Shown here: piece by piece, positions 1 to 14,119 of the stretch
Layout of the letters: every line of letters starts with the position of its first letter
Position numbering within the stretch: position 1 is the first letter of the stretch
Origin: Tanytarsus gracilentus
Lineage: Eukaryota; Arthropoda; Insecta; Diptera; Chironomidae
Direction of reading: 5' to 3'
Assembly (NCBI GenBank): GCA_038502055.1
Contig: JAXRKN010000033.1
Location: 1,426,001-1,490,000 of the forward strand
Length of the DNA stretch: 64,000 bases
Translations under genes and position numbers: made by a program
The notes under the pieces: generated by a model
The model's input: only the letters and a program-made list of their open reading frames with translations
Databases searched by the model: none
Told to the model about the DNA's origin: nothing

Positions 1-1014
1 CTACCATTCCAATCCAATCGCGAACAGAAATTGCACAAAGATGGAAAAGAAAGTTTCTTTTATTTCGGGGTGAGAGAGAAATAAAATTCCATTGTTCTCA
101 TCTCTTTTCGATCGATATGCTTTCGATTTCAGAATGATTGACATTTATTGAATGCATTTCATCTCGCGTTGAATTTTTCGTTTCGCTCACCTTTTTTTTC
201 ACCTCTGCAATTTACGGACACTCGTTTGGAGCTGTTGTTCCTTAACGAGTTTTTTAAATGAGGAGTTGTTAATAAATTAGGGGAAAATATGCGTTAAATT
301 TTTTTTCGTTTTTAATTTTATAATTTTTGTTCAAATTTTCGAAATTAAATTTTTTAATTTTTCACTAAAAATTATGATTTTTCACCCTAAGACTCACTTT
401 TTGATTTTATTCTTCAATCTAAGCAACATTCATATAAGCCGGCTATGTAAAAAAAAGTCTAAAAAGGCAAGATCAAGTAGAAAAGAGAGAAATAACGAGT
501 GAGAATTTCATTTTAATTTCTTCTGAGAATTCATTGCTGCTCGCACTCGTTGTGAGCGTGTATGATTAATGAAAGTCAGCATCTGACAATCTACATGTGT
601 TCTCTCATATTAAAAGATTTTCCAATAAAAAAAAATCTTACACTCAGATACGGTTTTTGTCGCACGTCGTCGGCAAATTGCGCTCCATTGAAAGTTTCAC
701 TTTCATTTAATGCGAATAAACATGCGCACAATGGGAGAACCATAAGCTAGAAATTTTATGCTCATGATAATGCACAAAGCGCTCGCTAAGCTTCTTATAA
801 ATATCGCAATTTTTCTTCTCCACATTCATCGTTCGATAAATCAGATTAATTTTTTATTCTCTCTCTCTCAACCATTGCCATGCATTGAAGTCTCCTGTTA
901 TTATGCAATTGCAGTCGATTTGTTAGTGTGTGATTAAATATTGAGCATATCGTGTAAGATAAGCTGGGAAATTAATATTAAAAAATGTTTCAAAACCCAC
1001 ACGTGGGTGTTGCC
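1..1014. other. Non-coding, no gene seen
   Basis: AT-rich sequence with poly-T and poly-A runs. The only open frame of note (562-750, 62 codons) has no recognisable motif, signal peptide or flanking splice signals, so I treat it as chance. Confidence 0.6.
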
Positions 1015-1822
1015 GCGTAACCCACTTGTAACAGATCAGTGTTTGAAAATCAAGTGCATAAAGAATGAGTTTAAGTCAATCCGGACACTTTGGCTGTCCG
1101 TGGCAGTCCTGTTCGACCATTCCTCAAAAATCGTCTATGTCATTAGATTCCTGGTCCAATTACGAGTTCAACGATACCCATGAAGTCATAGTTCTGAAAA
1201 ATGGACATTATGGCTGTCAGTGGCACTACTGGCCGTTCATGATGGACATTCATCAAAAATCATCAATGCCATTCGATTCCTGGTCCAATTACGAGTTCAA
1301 CGAGATACATGAAGCCATAGTTCTGAAAAATGGACATTTTGGCTGTCCGTGGCACTGTTGGCCGGCTATGATGGACATTCCTCAAAAATCATCTGTATCA
1401 ATCGATTCCTGGTTCAATCACGAGTTCAACGATACCCATGAAGCCATAGTTCTGAAAAATGGACATTTTGGCTGTCTGTGGCACGACCATAGGTCACGAC
1501 TCGAAAAATCATGTATGTCAATCGATTCCTGGTCAAGTTACGAATCAATGCCAATCGATTTCTGGTCCAATCACGAGTTCAACGATACCCATGAAGCCAT
1601 ATAAGAGAAAATTTGTATGAAAAATGGACGTTATGGCCGTCCATGGCACGACCATAGGTCATGACTCAAAAAATAGTCAGTGCCTGCACATATAGACCCT
1701 AAGAGCTACCATCTGGCGAAAACTAGAAGTCTCTAGCTGGTCCAGGGACCGAGATCTCGCTTGTGCAGACGGACGGACGGAATCACGAGCATATAAGCGT
1801 TACACCACTTTGTGGGTTACGC
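1015..1822. mobile_element. Probable non-autonomous element with short terminal inverted repeats
   Basis: The left end GCGTAACCCAC (1015-1025) is repeated inverted at the right end as GTGGGTTACGC (1812-1822), bounding about 808 bp. The inside is clearly less AT-rich than the flanks and is filled by a 129-bp tandem repeat. Near the right end there is a run of GGAC units (about 1768-1780). This architecture fits a MITE-like, non-autonomous DNA element. No transposase-like reading frame is present. No target-site duplication was established, and the family is not recognised. Confidence 0.5.
1077..1670 (+). repeat. 129-bp tandem repeat, about 4.5 copies
   Basis: The word GTTCTGAAAAATGGACAT begins at 1191, 1320 and 1449, an exact 129-nt period, with partial units before and after. 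Because 129 is 3 x 43, one reading frame stays open across the array (1065-1604, 179 codons) and would give a 43-residue repeat containing NGHFGC, QKSS and DSWSNYEFN. The frame has no signal peptide or neighbouring exon. I read it as a by-product of repeat length rather than a proven gene. Confidence 0.7.
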
Positions 1823-4299
1823 TAAAAAAATACTTCAGACACATTTAATTATCGCCTTGTATATCGGGAATTATTAATGCATGAACAAACTAATCGCATA
1901 CATCTCTGTTACGTTGCTTTTAAATTCTTTAGCGATGTAACTTCATCAACGATCAATTGGATAGATACGGAAGAGAGGAAATGAGGATTTGATCTTAAAT
2001 TAAATCTTTTTATCCTAAAATTTAAATTATAAATTATTCTTAAAAAATGAGCAAAAAAAATTTGAAAGAATAAATGCTTGAAAAGAACGTTTATGAGCTT
2101 TAAATGATGGATTGATGACGGTGATGGACATGTTGTCAGTCTAATATTCTAATTGATAAATTAATTGATGCATTAATTTTTTCCTTTCGACTGCATAATA
2201 ACTCGTTGTCGTATGAGAAATGCGATGATGTTCTGAAAATTATAATTGAATGTAACTGTAATGCATCGACTGCGGGTATTCCATAATGACTTTAAAGTAT
2301 TCTATGTTAATCGTGCCATTAAAGTTAAAGAAATATATTATTTAAAGTCCTTAGGAATTTTTCATGTGACACAGTTTTCGATGCTTAGCAAAAAACCTTA
2401 AAAATAAAAACAATTGAGCTTTAACCTTGACAGATAGGCTTAGCCATGCCCATCGGCTAATTGAAAAAGACTCTGAAAGAGGTAACAAAAACTATTCATG
2501 ACAGATTTGAACTTTTTCAAGCGTTTTTTGCTTCTTGATACCAAACGATTGTGTGTCTTTTAAAGAGCCCTCGAAGCGCCTTTGAAGAGCGACCAAAATC
2601 TTAAGAATTACTAATCTTCAACACGAGCCACAAGCAATGATCGGATTACTTGAGTGTTTGCTTCGCGGAGAAGAAATTATTTTTTTATTAAATTTTAATG
2701 ACTCGCGATGCTTCGGCCGCTTCTCATCCTCATCACGATCGCATGCACATAATGATTGAGAGATGAAAAAAAATTTACGCAATGTTTCTTTCACTAATCT
2801 AATTTACCGTTCGTTATCTCGAGATTTTTAAACATGTTAAAGCAAGATGAAAAATTATAGCGAAATTTAATTTATTTAAAATCGTGTTGGAAAATTTTAT
2901 AATTAAGGTAATATTAAAAAGTTATTTTAATTAACAGAAGTTTTGGACCCAGTTTTGACAAAAAATTAAAGATGATCAAATTTGTCAATGATTTTGTCTA
3001 AACTTTTAATTACAGTTCCAGACTCTCACAAAACCAATCAGACGCCCTCAAGCTAAAATTAAATTAGCTTAAATTAACCCAAAAATCCGCACAATATTTT
3101 TTTCACCTCACTAAACAAAACGAATTTCTTAAAAACGATATTTTTGTGAACACAAAATTATTAAATCCGATCTATTTGATCTAGATTTACCAAATTCAAT
3201 TTACAATCGGTTCGACTGTTACGGTTTTCAGATTGATGTCTGTCTTGATAATTAATTTAGCTCTCGATCTTACCGCTGTGCTGAGTGAGAGCTCTGCCGC
3301 TGCTGTGTTTCAATTCGAACGATTAATTCTTTATATTTTTCTCTCTCTTTCACCTCATTGACGTTAACAGTTCTTTCATCATTCCATCAAAATTTCTAAG
3401 AAAAAATCAAACGGGAGCCGCAAAGCAAAATTATGTCATTTCATAAATAAAATTTGCGAGTGTAGCGTTAAAAAGCGAATTGCTGACACAATTTTACGCT
3501 ACTGTTTCTCGCACAATTTGCAAATATAATGAAAGTAAAAGTCTCATGAGCATTTATGATCATCATTGTTAGCATACACAGTGAGAATTTTAATGTATGC
3601 AAAAATAATTTTGTAATTCAGTTCAATTTATGTTCAACAACATCATTCACATATTTTTTGAATTGCTCAACATTTTTTCTGTGGTTTTGCAAAATTTATT
3701 GAAAAATGCTGTTAAAAAATTTTCATAAAAATCACAAAAAACGGGAAATCAAGGACTTTAAGGATTTGAAACATAAATCTTTATTAATTTAAAATTTAAT
3801 TATTTCGAATTTATAGAAATTGTTAAATAAAATAAAATCCAGGAAGTCTTGAATAAAAATGCACAAAAAACCTTTTAAAAAAAACTGACTCAACTTTTTT
3901 CTTCTTTTTATTATGCACACGCGCTTGTTACATGCTTAATAATTTTCATCAAATCACACAATGACAATTACAATGATAACCATTATTAACATTCAAAGCA
4001 CAAGCACACGATAACAATGCGGAATCTTTACCATATATTTCATAATATCAATTTTATGTGAAGAAAAAAAGTGAATTGAGTAATGCTAAACTGTAAATCA
4101 CACATAATCAATTCTTATATGTGCGTGGTATACTCATTTATGGTGAAATTTATGTGATTTTCTGCAATTGTAATCATCATCGTGATTGTTACTATTGGAG
4201 AAGTAAATAAAACGCATAAATTCTATTTGATTTCCTCCCGTGTCTGCAAAGGAGAGAAAAATAAAATAAAATAAGGAATAATGTGGCTGCATTATGAAA
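1823..4299. other. Non-coding, no gene seen
   Basis: AT-rich intergenic or intronic sequence on both strands. No frame shows a family motif or credible splice structure, and no RNA gene is recognised. Confidence 0.55.
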
Positions 4300-4555
4300 A
4301 ACACGTATTAAGTCCATACCGGTCTAGATTTGAGATGAGTAAGAGACTCTCGAGTCGCAAAATCAATAAAAACAATCAACAGTTATGCAACAATTTTTAT
4401 GTACATTTCTTCTCCGCATCGCCGCTCGCCGCAATCTCCTCATCTCGCAATCCTCTGACTCGGTCAAGAATCGCATGGGTAACGTGTGTGCTTTATTTGC
4501 TGCTCTTTGTATCTTTTTGTGCTTAATATGTCGACATAAATTTTTATCGTCTCAT
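4300..4555. repeat. Dispersed repeat, copy 1 (related to 21015-21215)
   Basis: Several blocks occur in the same order and orientation as in copy 2: ATACCGGTCTAGATTTGAGA, then AATCAATAAAAACAATCAAC followed by AGTTATGCAACAA, then GTGTGCTTTATTTGCT, then GACATAAATTTTTATC. Spacing between blocks differs, so the copies have diverged by indels. Two overlapping short open frames cross this copy but are not conserved in copy 2, which argues against coding. It may be an old transposable-element fragment or a duplicated regulatory segment. Confidence 0.65.
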
Positions 4556-5775
4556 CTCCTCGCACACTTTTTGCTCTCGCATGCATGCACTCAGATGCGA
4601 TCAGATCTCGCGAGGAAATAGGGATGGATGTTCAATAAATTTCTCGAGATATATAAAAATGCTTTACAAAATGATTTTTATATCTTCACCTTGTCCACTT
4701 GCAACTTCGCCTTAAGGGAAAGGTGCGCAAAAAGATTTCAAAGCTAAACATTTTACTCGCAAAGTCAAGGAAATTGTTTTTATGCTCCTTCCGTTATCAT
4801 AAATTTCAATAAATTAACGACATAGTTCTTAATTGATGCGGAAGAGAGGCATCTTTAAAAAAAGAGCTTAAGGTATGAATTAGTGTAGCTGTAAAGTTTC
4901 TTTTTCACTCGCCACACAATTGAAAAATTTCCTCAAAAAACTTTTTTATCAAGTCGCTCACAAATGAATTTATCGAAAGAGAGATAAAGCAAATGCAGAA
5001 TGAATGAGCGGCAAAATGAGAAATTTTAATGTGAAAATATTGTTTCCTGAGTAAGAAGAAGAACGAGAACTTGTTGTGAATTGTCGCTTGAGATGAGACT
5101 CGTGAATGTGAGGTGTGAATGGAGATTTTAGATTGGAGAATCAACGGAACTCATTTGCAGATGAAAAGTTCAATGAAGAAAAAATTTAACGTATTTTGAA
5201 GTTTTAAATTTATTTTTCCCTACTGACCCAATTTTTCAATCTTTTTAGCACAAAAATATTCAAATGAACTCGCAAAAAAAATTCACTCTCGTTTCCACTT
5301 CATTCAAATGCTTTGTGACTAATGTTCTTAAATTATAATTTTCTCTCGGCAACGTTCAACATAAATCCCTATAATTTAGCAAAATCTTTAATATCTCTCT
5401 TTTCCTATTCTCATTTTCGGTCATTGTTTATATTTGCCACTTGTTATTAGTACACTGACATAATTTGAAGAGAAAATTTGTGAATAAGGTGTAAAATAGA
5501 GTCATGCAATTTCCTCTAAAAAGAAGAAATAATTCTTCTCGCATCACTTACTTTGCAGGTGAGATGAAAGTGAGAAAAAAAATAAACATGATTGATGTCG
5601 TTCACAAATTCACTCGCGAGCTCTCAATTTGGGAGGTTTTTGTTTTCTGCGGTGATGATGGAAAAATTTACTCTCGAATTCTCAAAGCCATTTAACGCTT
5701 TTAAGTGTAATAGAAATTTTTTTAATTAAAAAATCATCAATGACAAATGATAAGCAATTTTTAAAAAATAAAATC

Positions 5776-5785
5776 CAAGGGATGG
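5776..5785 (+). promoter_or_regulatory. Recurrent CAAGGGATGG word
   Basis: One of five exact copies of a 10-bp word in this window, here followed by AAATTTTTAAAAT. Function is unknown. The others are at 7358-7367 and 39435-39444 (plus), and 58262-58271 and 59113-59122 (minus). Confidence 0.35.
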
Positions 5786-8700
5786 AAATTTTTAAAATCA
5801 TTAAAAAGTTTTGAATTATTTTCTTTTAACGCAATTTTAAATTTTCATTTCAGTCATTTCTTCCGTCCATTTTTGGTGGTCAATTTTTTGACACACAGAT
5901 GATGCGGAAACATCAATTTCTAACAAATTTCTCGATAATGTGAAAGTCTTTTAAGACAATCAGTTACTAAGAAATTAAAAAAATTAATCTCGACCGCATG
6001 TGAGAGTTCATTCAACGTGACTTAAAAAAGGCTGAAATCGCTTAGCATTGATCGATCAGCATCCACATTATTGACATCACTTCATCAAGCAAAAGTTTGT
6101 TGATATTAGTTAAAAATAAATCTCAAATTTTTTTGATAATTAAATCATCTTAAAATTAAATTTAAAACTTATCTCCGAACGATAAAAACTCTCGGAAAAA
6201 ATTTCACCTTAATTTATGCCACATTGATGCGATGCTGCACATCGTTGAAGAATCTTCTTCCATCATTATCATCTCCATGCCATGCAATCAAAAATAATAA
6301 ATCAACACAATTAAAAAATTTCTTTCGTTGCTCTCACTGCTAAATCTGCGTGTAATTATACTTTCATGTATCATTTCGTCTCTCATCATTTTTTATTATT
6401 TACGAACCATAGTCATGTGAGAATGTCTGATTATCGATGCTTTTATTAAACAACAAACTTGTGCGTCCGCAATGCTGTGGGCTGTAGGTCCAAACTATAA
6501 AATTTATTACAAGTCGATTACGGGAAAAAGGCATCTCGAGATGGATCATGAGTGTCGTAAAATTCGTAAAGAAGCGTTCGATATAATTTGGAACATGAGC
6601 GTGCGATAATAATTCAAAGTTAAGTTATCGGATCGGTTTTTTTTATTATATTTAAGCACTTTTTTCATCTTTATGCTTAAGTTTAACTTTCAAAAATTCC
6701 ACTTAGCGAAGAAAAGTTCGCAAACGCTTTCAAATCCATAATCATCATCATGACAATAATGGATCATATATTTTGATGGATTGATTTGATTTTAATCTCT
6801 TTTCTTTCACTCGATTAAACAGACATCGAACAACTTACCGATTAATCGTCAGCAATAGTGTGTGCAAAAATTCGATCAATACTGTTAGCCTAAATTGGAA
6901 TTTTTATATAGCCGAGACTGACTTGCCAAAAATAATAGAAAAAGCTGTGAGTGAAAAACAAGGGAGGAGTTGAAGTGAAAACTCAGCCTATCTCGAAATC
7001 ACGATCGCGTACATATCGTAAAAAAATATATTAAATTTTCGCTTGTCGATATTAGAGCAGTACCGACAGCTTGAAGCATAAAGAATCATAAAATAATGCT
7101 GATAGGATAGCCGATAGGTGTGTGCATATTTAGTTCAACCATAAACTCTCATGCCCGAATTACTTTATTTTTATTTCTCGCTGCAAATCTTTATGGTCAT
7201 GAATGAGAATGATTGTTAGTTTTCACTCGAGAGCCAAAATTATTTTCAACCGTACACATTGATGTTTAATTGGCGGTTTCTTCATGAAAATAAATTAGGA
7301 GAGAAAAATAAAAATTATTTACACAAAATTTACTATGAGAAAATGTAATGACACGATCAAGGGATGGACAATTGTAAAATTACAAATTTAAGAATTTTTA
7401 ACGGTCAAAAAAGAATTTAAACTTTTTAAAAACGTCTGTTAAAAACATTTAAATTTAATTCCATATCTATTGTTACCGGCATTTTCCATTACCAACAACA
7501 TTCATCACTATGGAAACTCATTAAATTATATTTTTATTGCTCTTCGGTCGCCCTTTCTCAAAGCTCTTCTTCCACTTTAATTGTCGACAATAAAAATTTT
7601 AATATCATCGCATTTTTCATCCTCATGCTCTCGCTGCACTCTAAAGTGAAGAATTTATTGACTTCCATCAGTATAAAGTATTGATGTAGGTCACTAAGGC
7701 ATGAGACGACCGTACTTTACTTACTCACTCACTCCGTGAGACGACAAACTCATGAATTTAAGCGAAGGAAGAAAAAAATTCTCGTTCATCGATGATGAAT
7801 TCTCTCTACACGATTTACGATTTTTTATATGCTGTGTACGCTGCTATAAATTATCATCGGATTGAATTACTGAATTATGATATCGTGAGCTAATGATAAC
7901 TGTGAAAAGTGATTTTTGATTGATGTTCTCAAGTGAAGAAGTAATTAGAAGGTAAGAATGTGAGTGATTTGAGGAGAGGGTTGGCAACTCAACATTTTTC
8001 TCATGATTTGTTGAGGAGTCTGAGAATTTTATAATGAATAGTGAATTCTTTTTAATGTCCACAAAATTAAATCCTTAAACTGCACTCATCGATTCTAAAA
8101 CTCCTCCTTTACAATCACCAACCGAGCACATGTGAAAAGAATTATTAAACATGAACGTGTGATAATAAGCAGGCAAACCAATCGAGCTCTAATACCGGTA
8201 GCTCCACCACTATTCATGTGCAATAAATATTTCGATTAATGCTCTTATCTTTCGCGCGCGATGAAAACGTAAGGAATTAAGAATTATAAATATAAATTTC
8301 AAGCCTATAAGCGCACATTTTTTTCCTCGCGCGATCTCGTGTGTGCATACAAAAACATGCAATTAAGAAACGTTAACAGTTGTAACAGCGTTCGAGTAGG
8401 AAGTTGGCAGCAAATGAGTGTAATTAAAATGAGATGCTAATCTACCTTATTTTCCTTCTCAATTGAGTGACTTAATAGAAATATTTGTGGAATTCTGCCA
8501 AAGACATTTTTGGATTTTTAGAGTCATTTTAGATATCATTATCGGTTTAACTTTTAAATATTTTCTCACTTGAGCTAATTCTGAATTCATTAATTTTCCT
8601 CCATTAAAAAGTTTAAATAATTGCGTGAAAATTAAACAAATTGCAACATTTTCTTTTACTTGCTAATTGAATTAATTTAATAAAAAGTCGAGTGGCAAAA

Positions 8701-11700
8701 CTAAGTATAACGACAGCAATCAGCACATTACCCAAAATTGTCTCATCAAAAATAAGTAAACAGAAATTATGATAATTATGAGTTAGTTACTAGAAAGAGA
8801 GAAGATTAACATTTTAAAAAGTTATTAACCGACAGCAAATGTGCAAAGAAAACATTTTTTTATTTCGTGAAAGTTATACGCAATTATTTTTAAAAGATTA
8901 CCGGCAAAAAAATATCTTAAGGAGTTTTTCAAATAGTCACACACGAGAGTGAGGTCAAAAGTGCCGGATGGAGATGAGGTGCATCCATCACCTGTTTTCA
9001 TCATCATCAAAATGTAACTCTCGATTATTGTAATTTATGGGCATGGTAAAGTGGAAAAATGAGACCTTCAGTTCAGACTCATTGGGCACGATTGAAGGAA
9101 ATTATAGTTGTTGTGCTTCTATGTGTGGTTTATGGGCTGCATTTCACTCATAGAAAAAGTTTTTTTTAGAAAAAACTTAAATTCATGCTTTTACAAATTT
9201 ATTCCACCAGTGCCAATAAAAAAAGCCTTTAAACGAAAGAGAAATGAAAAGTGAGCGTTCACACAGCAGTTTGGGTCATTGCGTGATTCACATGAAAATA
9301 ACTCGATTATCTTCTCAAATATCAATCTCTCTCTTCCTCTCGGCTCGTGAACAAACAAAAAAATATATATAATTTAAATAAAGCAAAGGGCTATGAAAAA
9401 AATTAGAAACACGTCGATATAGAAAGTGAAATCTCAAAGGCACAAAACAAATAATGAAGATGAGAGTTAGACGCTTTTGTTAAATTCTATGTGAAGACTT
9501 TTTTTTTCTTTCGAATATTTTTGATGATAAAATTGTGATAATTGGCGTTCAGTAGCTCAAATAATTCATTCATTAAAATTGTTTTGTTGGTTTTTCTCGC
9601 CATGATTTGTCTGGCGTTCCAAATAAAGGTACAGAGATATCATTAAGGTGCGCAGTAATTATTTATTTTCACTTTAAATTGATGTTGGTGAGAAAAATAT
9701 TTTTTTATTGTTCAGCTTAGTTTTAGTAAAATTATATTTTTTTATTTTAAATTTAGCAAAACAATATTTTCTGCACCAAATCATGTACGTACTTTAGTTT
9801 ATGATCCCTTAAAATAATTTTTCATCTCTTCAATGCTTCCGTTAGATCCATTTAATTTATTTCATTCACTTTAATAATTTTCATTTTGAAAGCTTAATTA
9901 ATCCATGATAAGTTATGTGTTAAAGGTGCATTGAAGCAACAAATAAAATAATCGAGTAAATTATTCATCGTGCAATTCCATTTAAAGATCAGTCAGTTTT
10001 AGATGCCGAGAAGAATGGAAAAATTTATTTACACATGAAAAATTTCATTAATTAAAGAAGCACCGCTGCTGCATGCAAACACACAAGTACACACATTGCG
10101 TTTTACTATAACAGAACAAATTGCTGCCCGAGTGCTTCGTGGGGTTAAAATAAAATTGAGGATGAGAAAAAAAAGAGTAGTTATGGACATGCATTGTTGT
10201 CGAACTTCCTGTGGACCATAAAAAATTATCTTTTTATTCCTTTCTCGCCTTTTTTTCGAGTGTGTGAAGTGCAAGATAAAATCAATTCTAACCGGCAAAA
10301 AGTTATTAAAATCTTAATTATTTTCTTCTTCGCGCTTCTGCTCAATTTGACTTAAAAAGTTCTCAACTGTTGCCACGTGTGTTATTCGCCAAGTTTTTCT
10401 TATTTGCAGACCGCCGCTTTTATCTGATGTTCCTAATGTTGGTAAAAAACATTAACTGAAAAAGAAGTAGTCGAAATGTTAAAAGAACTGCAAGAGAGAA
10501 GAAGCAACAAAACAAACAGAAATCAATGAACCTTAATGTGAGTGATTATAAAAGTGGAAAATGTTGCAAAAATTAAAATGTTATAAAATTCGTTTTAAAC
10601 TTAACCACGCGCTTTAAAATTTAGATTAAATTTTCAATTTGTAAAAAAAATCGCGTATTTTAACTCTCAAGAAAAAATAAAAGAATTAATTTTTTCCATT
10701 CTTCGTAATAAATAGAAATATTTGATCACATCAAAAATTATTATTTATTCTTGCTCAATTGTAGATTGAGGGGAATTAGGGTGAGCTGTAAGAAAATTAA
10801 AAGCACGAGAGATAATTTTACTGTTATTCAACTTGATGTAAGCAAAAAAAACGTTCAAGGAAGCCCACAATGGACAATTGTTTGCGGCCGCTCTAAGAAT
10901 CCATACAAAACAAATTCTTAATTTCTTCTTACCTCATTCAACGCTTTTTTGTTGTAATAAAGATCAAAACCTGTGCCTATAAAAAAGAGCCAACATGAAA
11001 AAGATTTTCTTCTCTGTCTTCTGTCGGTATCGTCTTTCGATCTCCGTAAAAAGAGCTCATGTAAATTTTTGAATTGTAAAAGTGAGCAAGGAAGAAAAAA
11101 CGGGAAGACATGTACGAATCCCCAAAAGGCATTCGCAGATATCAGTTAATTGTTAATTACACAACGAGATGTGCAATAACCCAAAAAAAATCGCCGTTGA
11201 ATGTCTCGATCGTTGTGTTTTATTTTCATTGTTTCATTTTAGCGAAGAGGATATGAAAGTGCGACAAGGGAAGGAAATTTTATGATTTTTTAAAAAATAT
11301 TTTTGTTTAAAATGTTTTAAAATTATTTTCAACAAGAAATCTTTTAAAATTATCACAAAAAATAATTTCAACCCTTTCAAGAGATTTCCAAGAAAAACTT
11401 CCGACGCCACTGCGTCCGTTTGTTGATCACTCAATGTCATTATCGATTTATTTTTTTATTGCGGCATCATCGAGAATTTTTTTATTCTCTCTTCATGTCA
11501 CACATGATGACGAATCTCTTTCTTTTGTATGCGTGCTTAATTCACATCACATTGAATAATCTTCCCTACAACTCAAAATGCAATTTTCATCCTCCATTTC
11601 ATTTGTTCACATCTCACAATTATGACGCTAATGATCTGCGAAACAAGTGATGTGACAATATTAATAAAAATGATAATAATATCATAACTCTGGCGTAATT

Positions 11701-13831
11701 TTAATTCTACCGTCTATCTCTTGCTGCATGTCATGAAGCTGCCATTATATTTAATAGAAATTAGCGATGCAGTCAGTTAGAAGTTGTAAAGTATATGGTG
11801 AAGGCGAGATAAGAAGAAGAATTGCTTCATCATCGTTGTGTCGTCGATGTCGTATTCGTCACTACTACCGCGAGACGTCTTTCAGTCATGAGAGAGAGAG
11901 ACATTTGTGACAGCATAAAGAAGAGACGACAAGAAGTTTTAATGGCTAGCAAATTAAATCAATTTTTTCTTATTATTTCTGGCCATCGACAATTGAAATT
12001 TTAGTTTTGATTGAAATAATTCTCGCGTTATTGAATTTAAATTAAAAATTTTACTATACTTCCGGTAAAGTAATTTTTTTAAAAATCCATAACGGAAAAT
12101 TTGTAATTTTTGTAGCTAATTTTGAATCATTTAAAATGAATTTTTATTCACGAAAGCACGAAATTTTCGATTGTCATTCTGACATGAATTAAATTTTCAA
12201 TCTACCATAAAATTCTACCTCATAATTCCGTAATTCACTTGATCAACAAAAAGAACACAATAATTTATAGCCTGTAGAATTTTCAAATAATAACAAGTTA
12301 ATCCCATTAGTCGTCGTGTGCATGAAACCATAAGAATTTTACTTTTCAGAATAATTTTTGCTCCGTTAATTTTTTTTCATTCTCGATGTTCTTGATAATA
12401 ATAACAAAAAAGAACTTTTTCATGCTCACCTCGCGTTATGGTATCCAAAGAAAGGTGCACGGTTTATTCACAGCTGATTAATTAAAAGAATCCCATGTTA
12501 TGCACTTGTTGGCATGATGATCTCGGCAATTAAAATTATTTCATTCATTAAAAATTCATACACAGTTAGATGTTGGTTTAATTTGAGATGAGTTTGCAAC
12601 TTAAGGTTCAATGGGTGGTCATTTTTTTTTCTCAGTAAATTTAATGTTTTTTATTTTTAAAAATTCTAAGAAAATAAATTTTTTTGCGTTATAAAATGAA
12701 ATTTTTTATTTTTCTTCTCTTGCACGACTCAAAATTTCACATGCGAGTAATTCATAGAAAATGATGAAAAAATTTACGGGAACAAGTCCGAATTTTTTTT
12801 TATTAAACATAAAATGACTCGATGCAAATTATGTTCAACAACATCCGACATAGCGAGTGGAGAAGAAAATCTCACATGGTCGTGTGAAAATGTTAATATA
12901 TACCGTAAATTAATGACCATTCGTGTATGCAAAGTGAGCGAGAAATTTTACATGTGCATGCTCGCACTCTGTCATAACATTTGGGCTACCAGTGTTCTTA
13001 CTCATGAATTCATGGTGCAAATTATGGGCTCATGTGTTTGTGTTTAAACAACCATCGTTTTGTTATTCAAATTAGAAACGGAAATTATTTTGAAAGTGGA
13101 AGAAGAAATTATTTACAATTTCTCTCGTGATCCCAAACGAATTATGTTAGAATTTTTTAAAATTTAAATACAAATTTGTAAGATTTGATTATTTTAGTTT
13201 ATAAAAAGATGACGAATGGCTGTGGTTAAATTGATTTTCCCTTAATTTGCTTAAGCTCATTTTCATAGGGCATATCAAGTGTGAAATGCCGCCGCACGTG
13301 AGTTTATCTCGCCTGCAATTATGCGTGGCTACACCTTTTGTGCATTATAATAATTTATGCTGCCATCCATTAGCTTGAAATGAAAGTTTTTATTTTTTTT
13401 GGTCATCAAATAGAAAGAAAGGTAAATAAATTGCACTCTTGCGACAGTCTTTGGTTAAATTTTTAAAGATTTTAATCCTTTTATCTGAACGTATGTGAGT
13501 GAGTGGAAAAAAAGGTCTTCGGCCATATCACAACTGCGAGTGAAAGTATATCTCCATCAATTATATTCATATTACACATTAATTTTTCTTATTTATTATA
13601 TTTTTGAAAAGATTTTTTAACGAGCGCGGAGAGTGAAAGATTTTATAAATGGAAGAAATTCATCAAATAAATGTCAACGCAAATGGCAGCGAGAATAATA
13701 TTATTGATTTAACCGCAATATAATTTTCAATTGTTATTTACTGCATTGATGACCAAGGCATGGAAATTTATTATTTTTTAATAAATCTCTTTATAAAATT
13801 TTAAATCTCAAGATGTTCAATTTTCCTCATC

Positions 13832-14119
13832 GTGTCTCTGCACAAGTTACTTTTTACACAAAAAAATATGTTCACTTGTAACATAAATTTCCCTTTCGAG
13901 GAACTCTCCGATCGCCAGCGAGATAAACTTTCGAAGTCCCTTTTTGATATTTTGAGGTCAGAGATTTTGTCGAGTGCTATCACGTCGATCTCTTTCGATT
14001 TGATGATTGCAAAACGTTGGTATGACGTAAAGAGGATGAAAATTGACAGTTTTGCAATGAAATATCAGCAGGTATACGAAAGAAACAGAATAATAATTAT
14101 AGTCATTTATAATATCTGA
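13832..14119 (+). CDS. Weak candidate small ORF, unknown function
   Basis: A 95-codon frame whose middle part (encoding INFPFEELSDRQRDKLSKSL and the following 40 residues) has a more balanced composition than the surrounding chance frames. An AATAAA signal follows at about 14167. The frame opens with a run of AT-rich codons, has no signal peptide, no recognised domain and no conserved partner here. A GT at the CAGCAG/GTATAC position near 14071 could instead make it an internal exon. I do not recognise the protein, and it may well be chance. Confidence 0.18.
   Translation: MSLHKLLFTQKNMFTCNINFPFEELSDRQRDKLSKSLFDILRSEILSSAITSISFDLMIAKRWYDVKRMKIDSFAMKYQQVYERNRIIIIVIYNI

Noticed and set aside
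1065..1604. Calling the 179-codon repetitive frame a protein-coding gene
   Set aside because: Openness follows from a period divisible by three; no signal, domain or splice context supports translation.
4281..4621. Two overlapping plus-strand frames of about 80 codons
   Set aside because: They fall in the dispersed repeat and are not kept open in its second copy.
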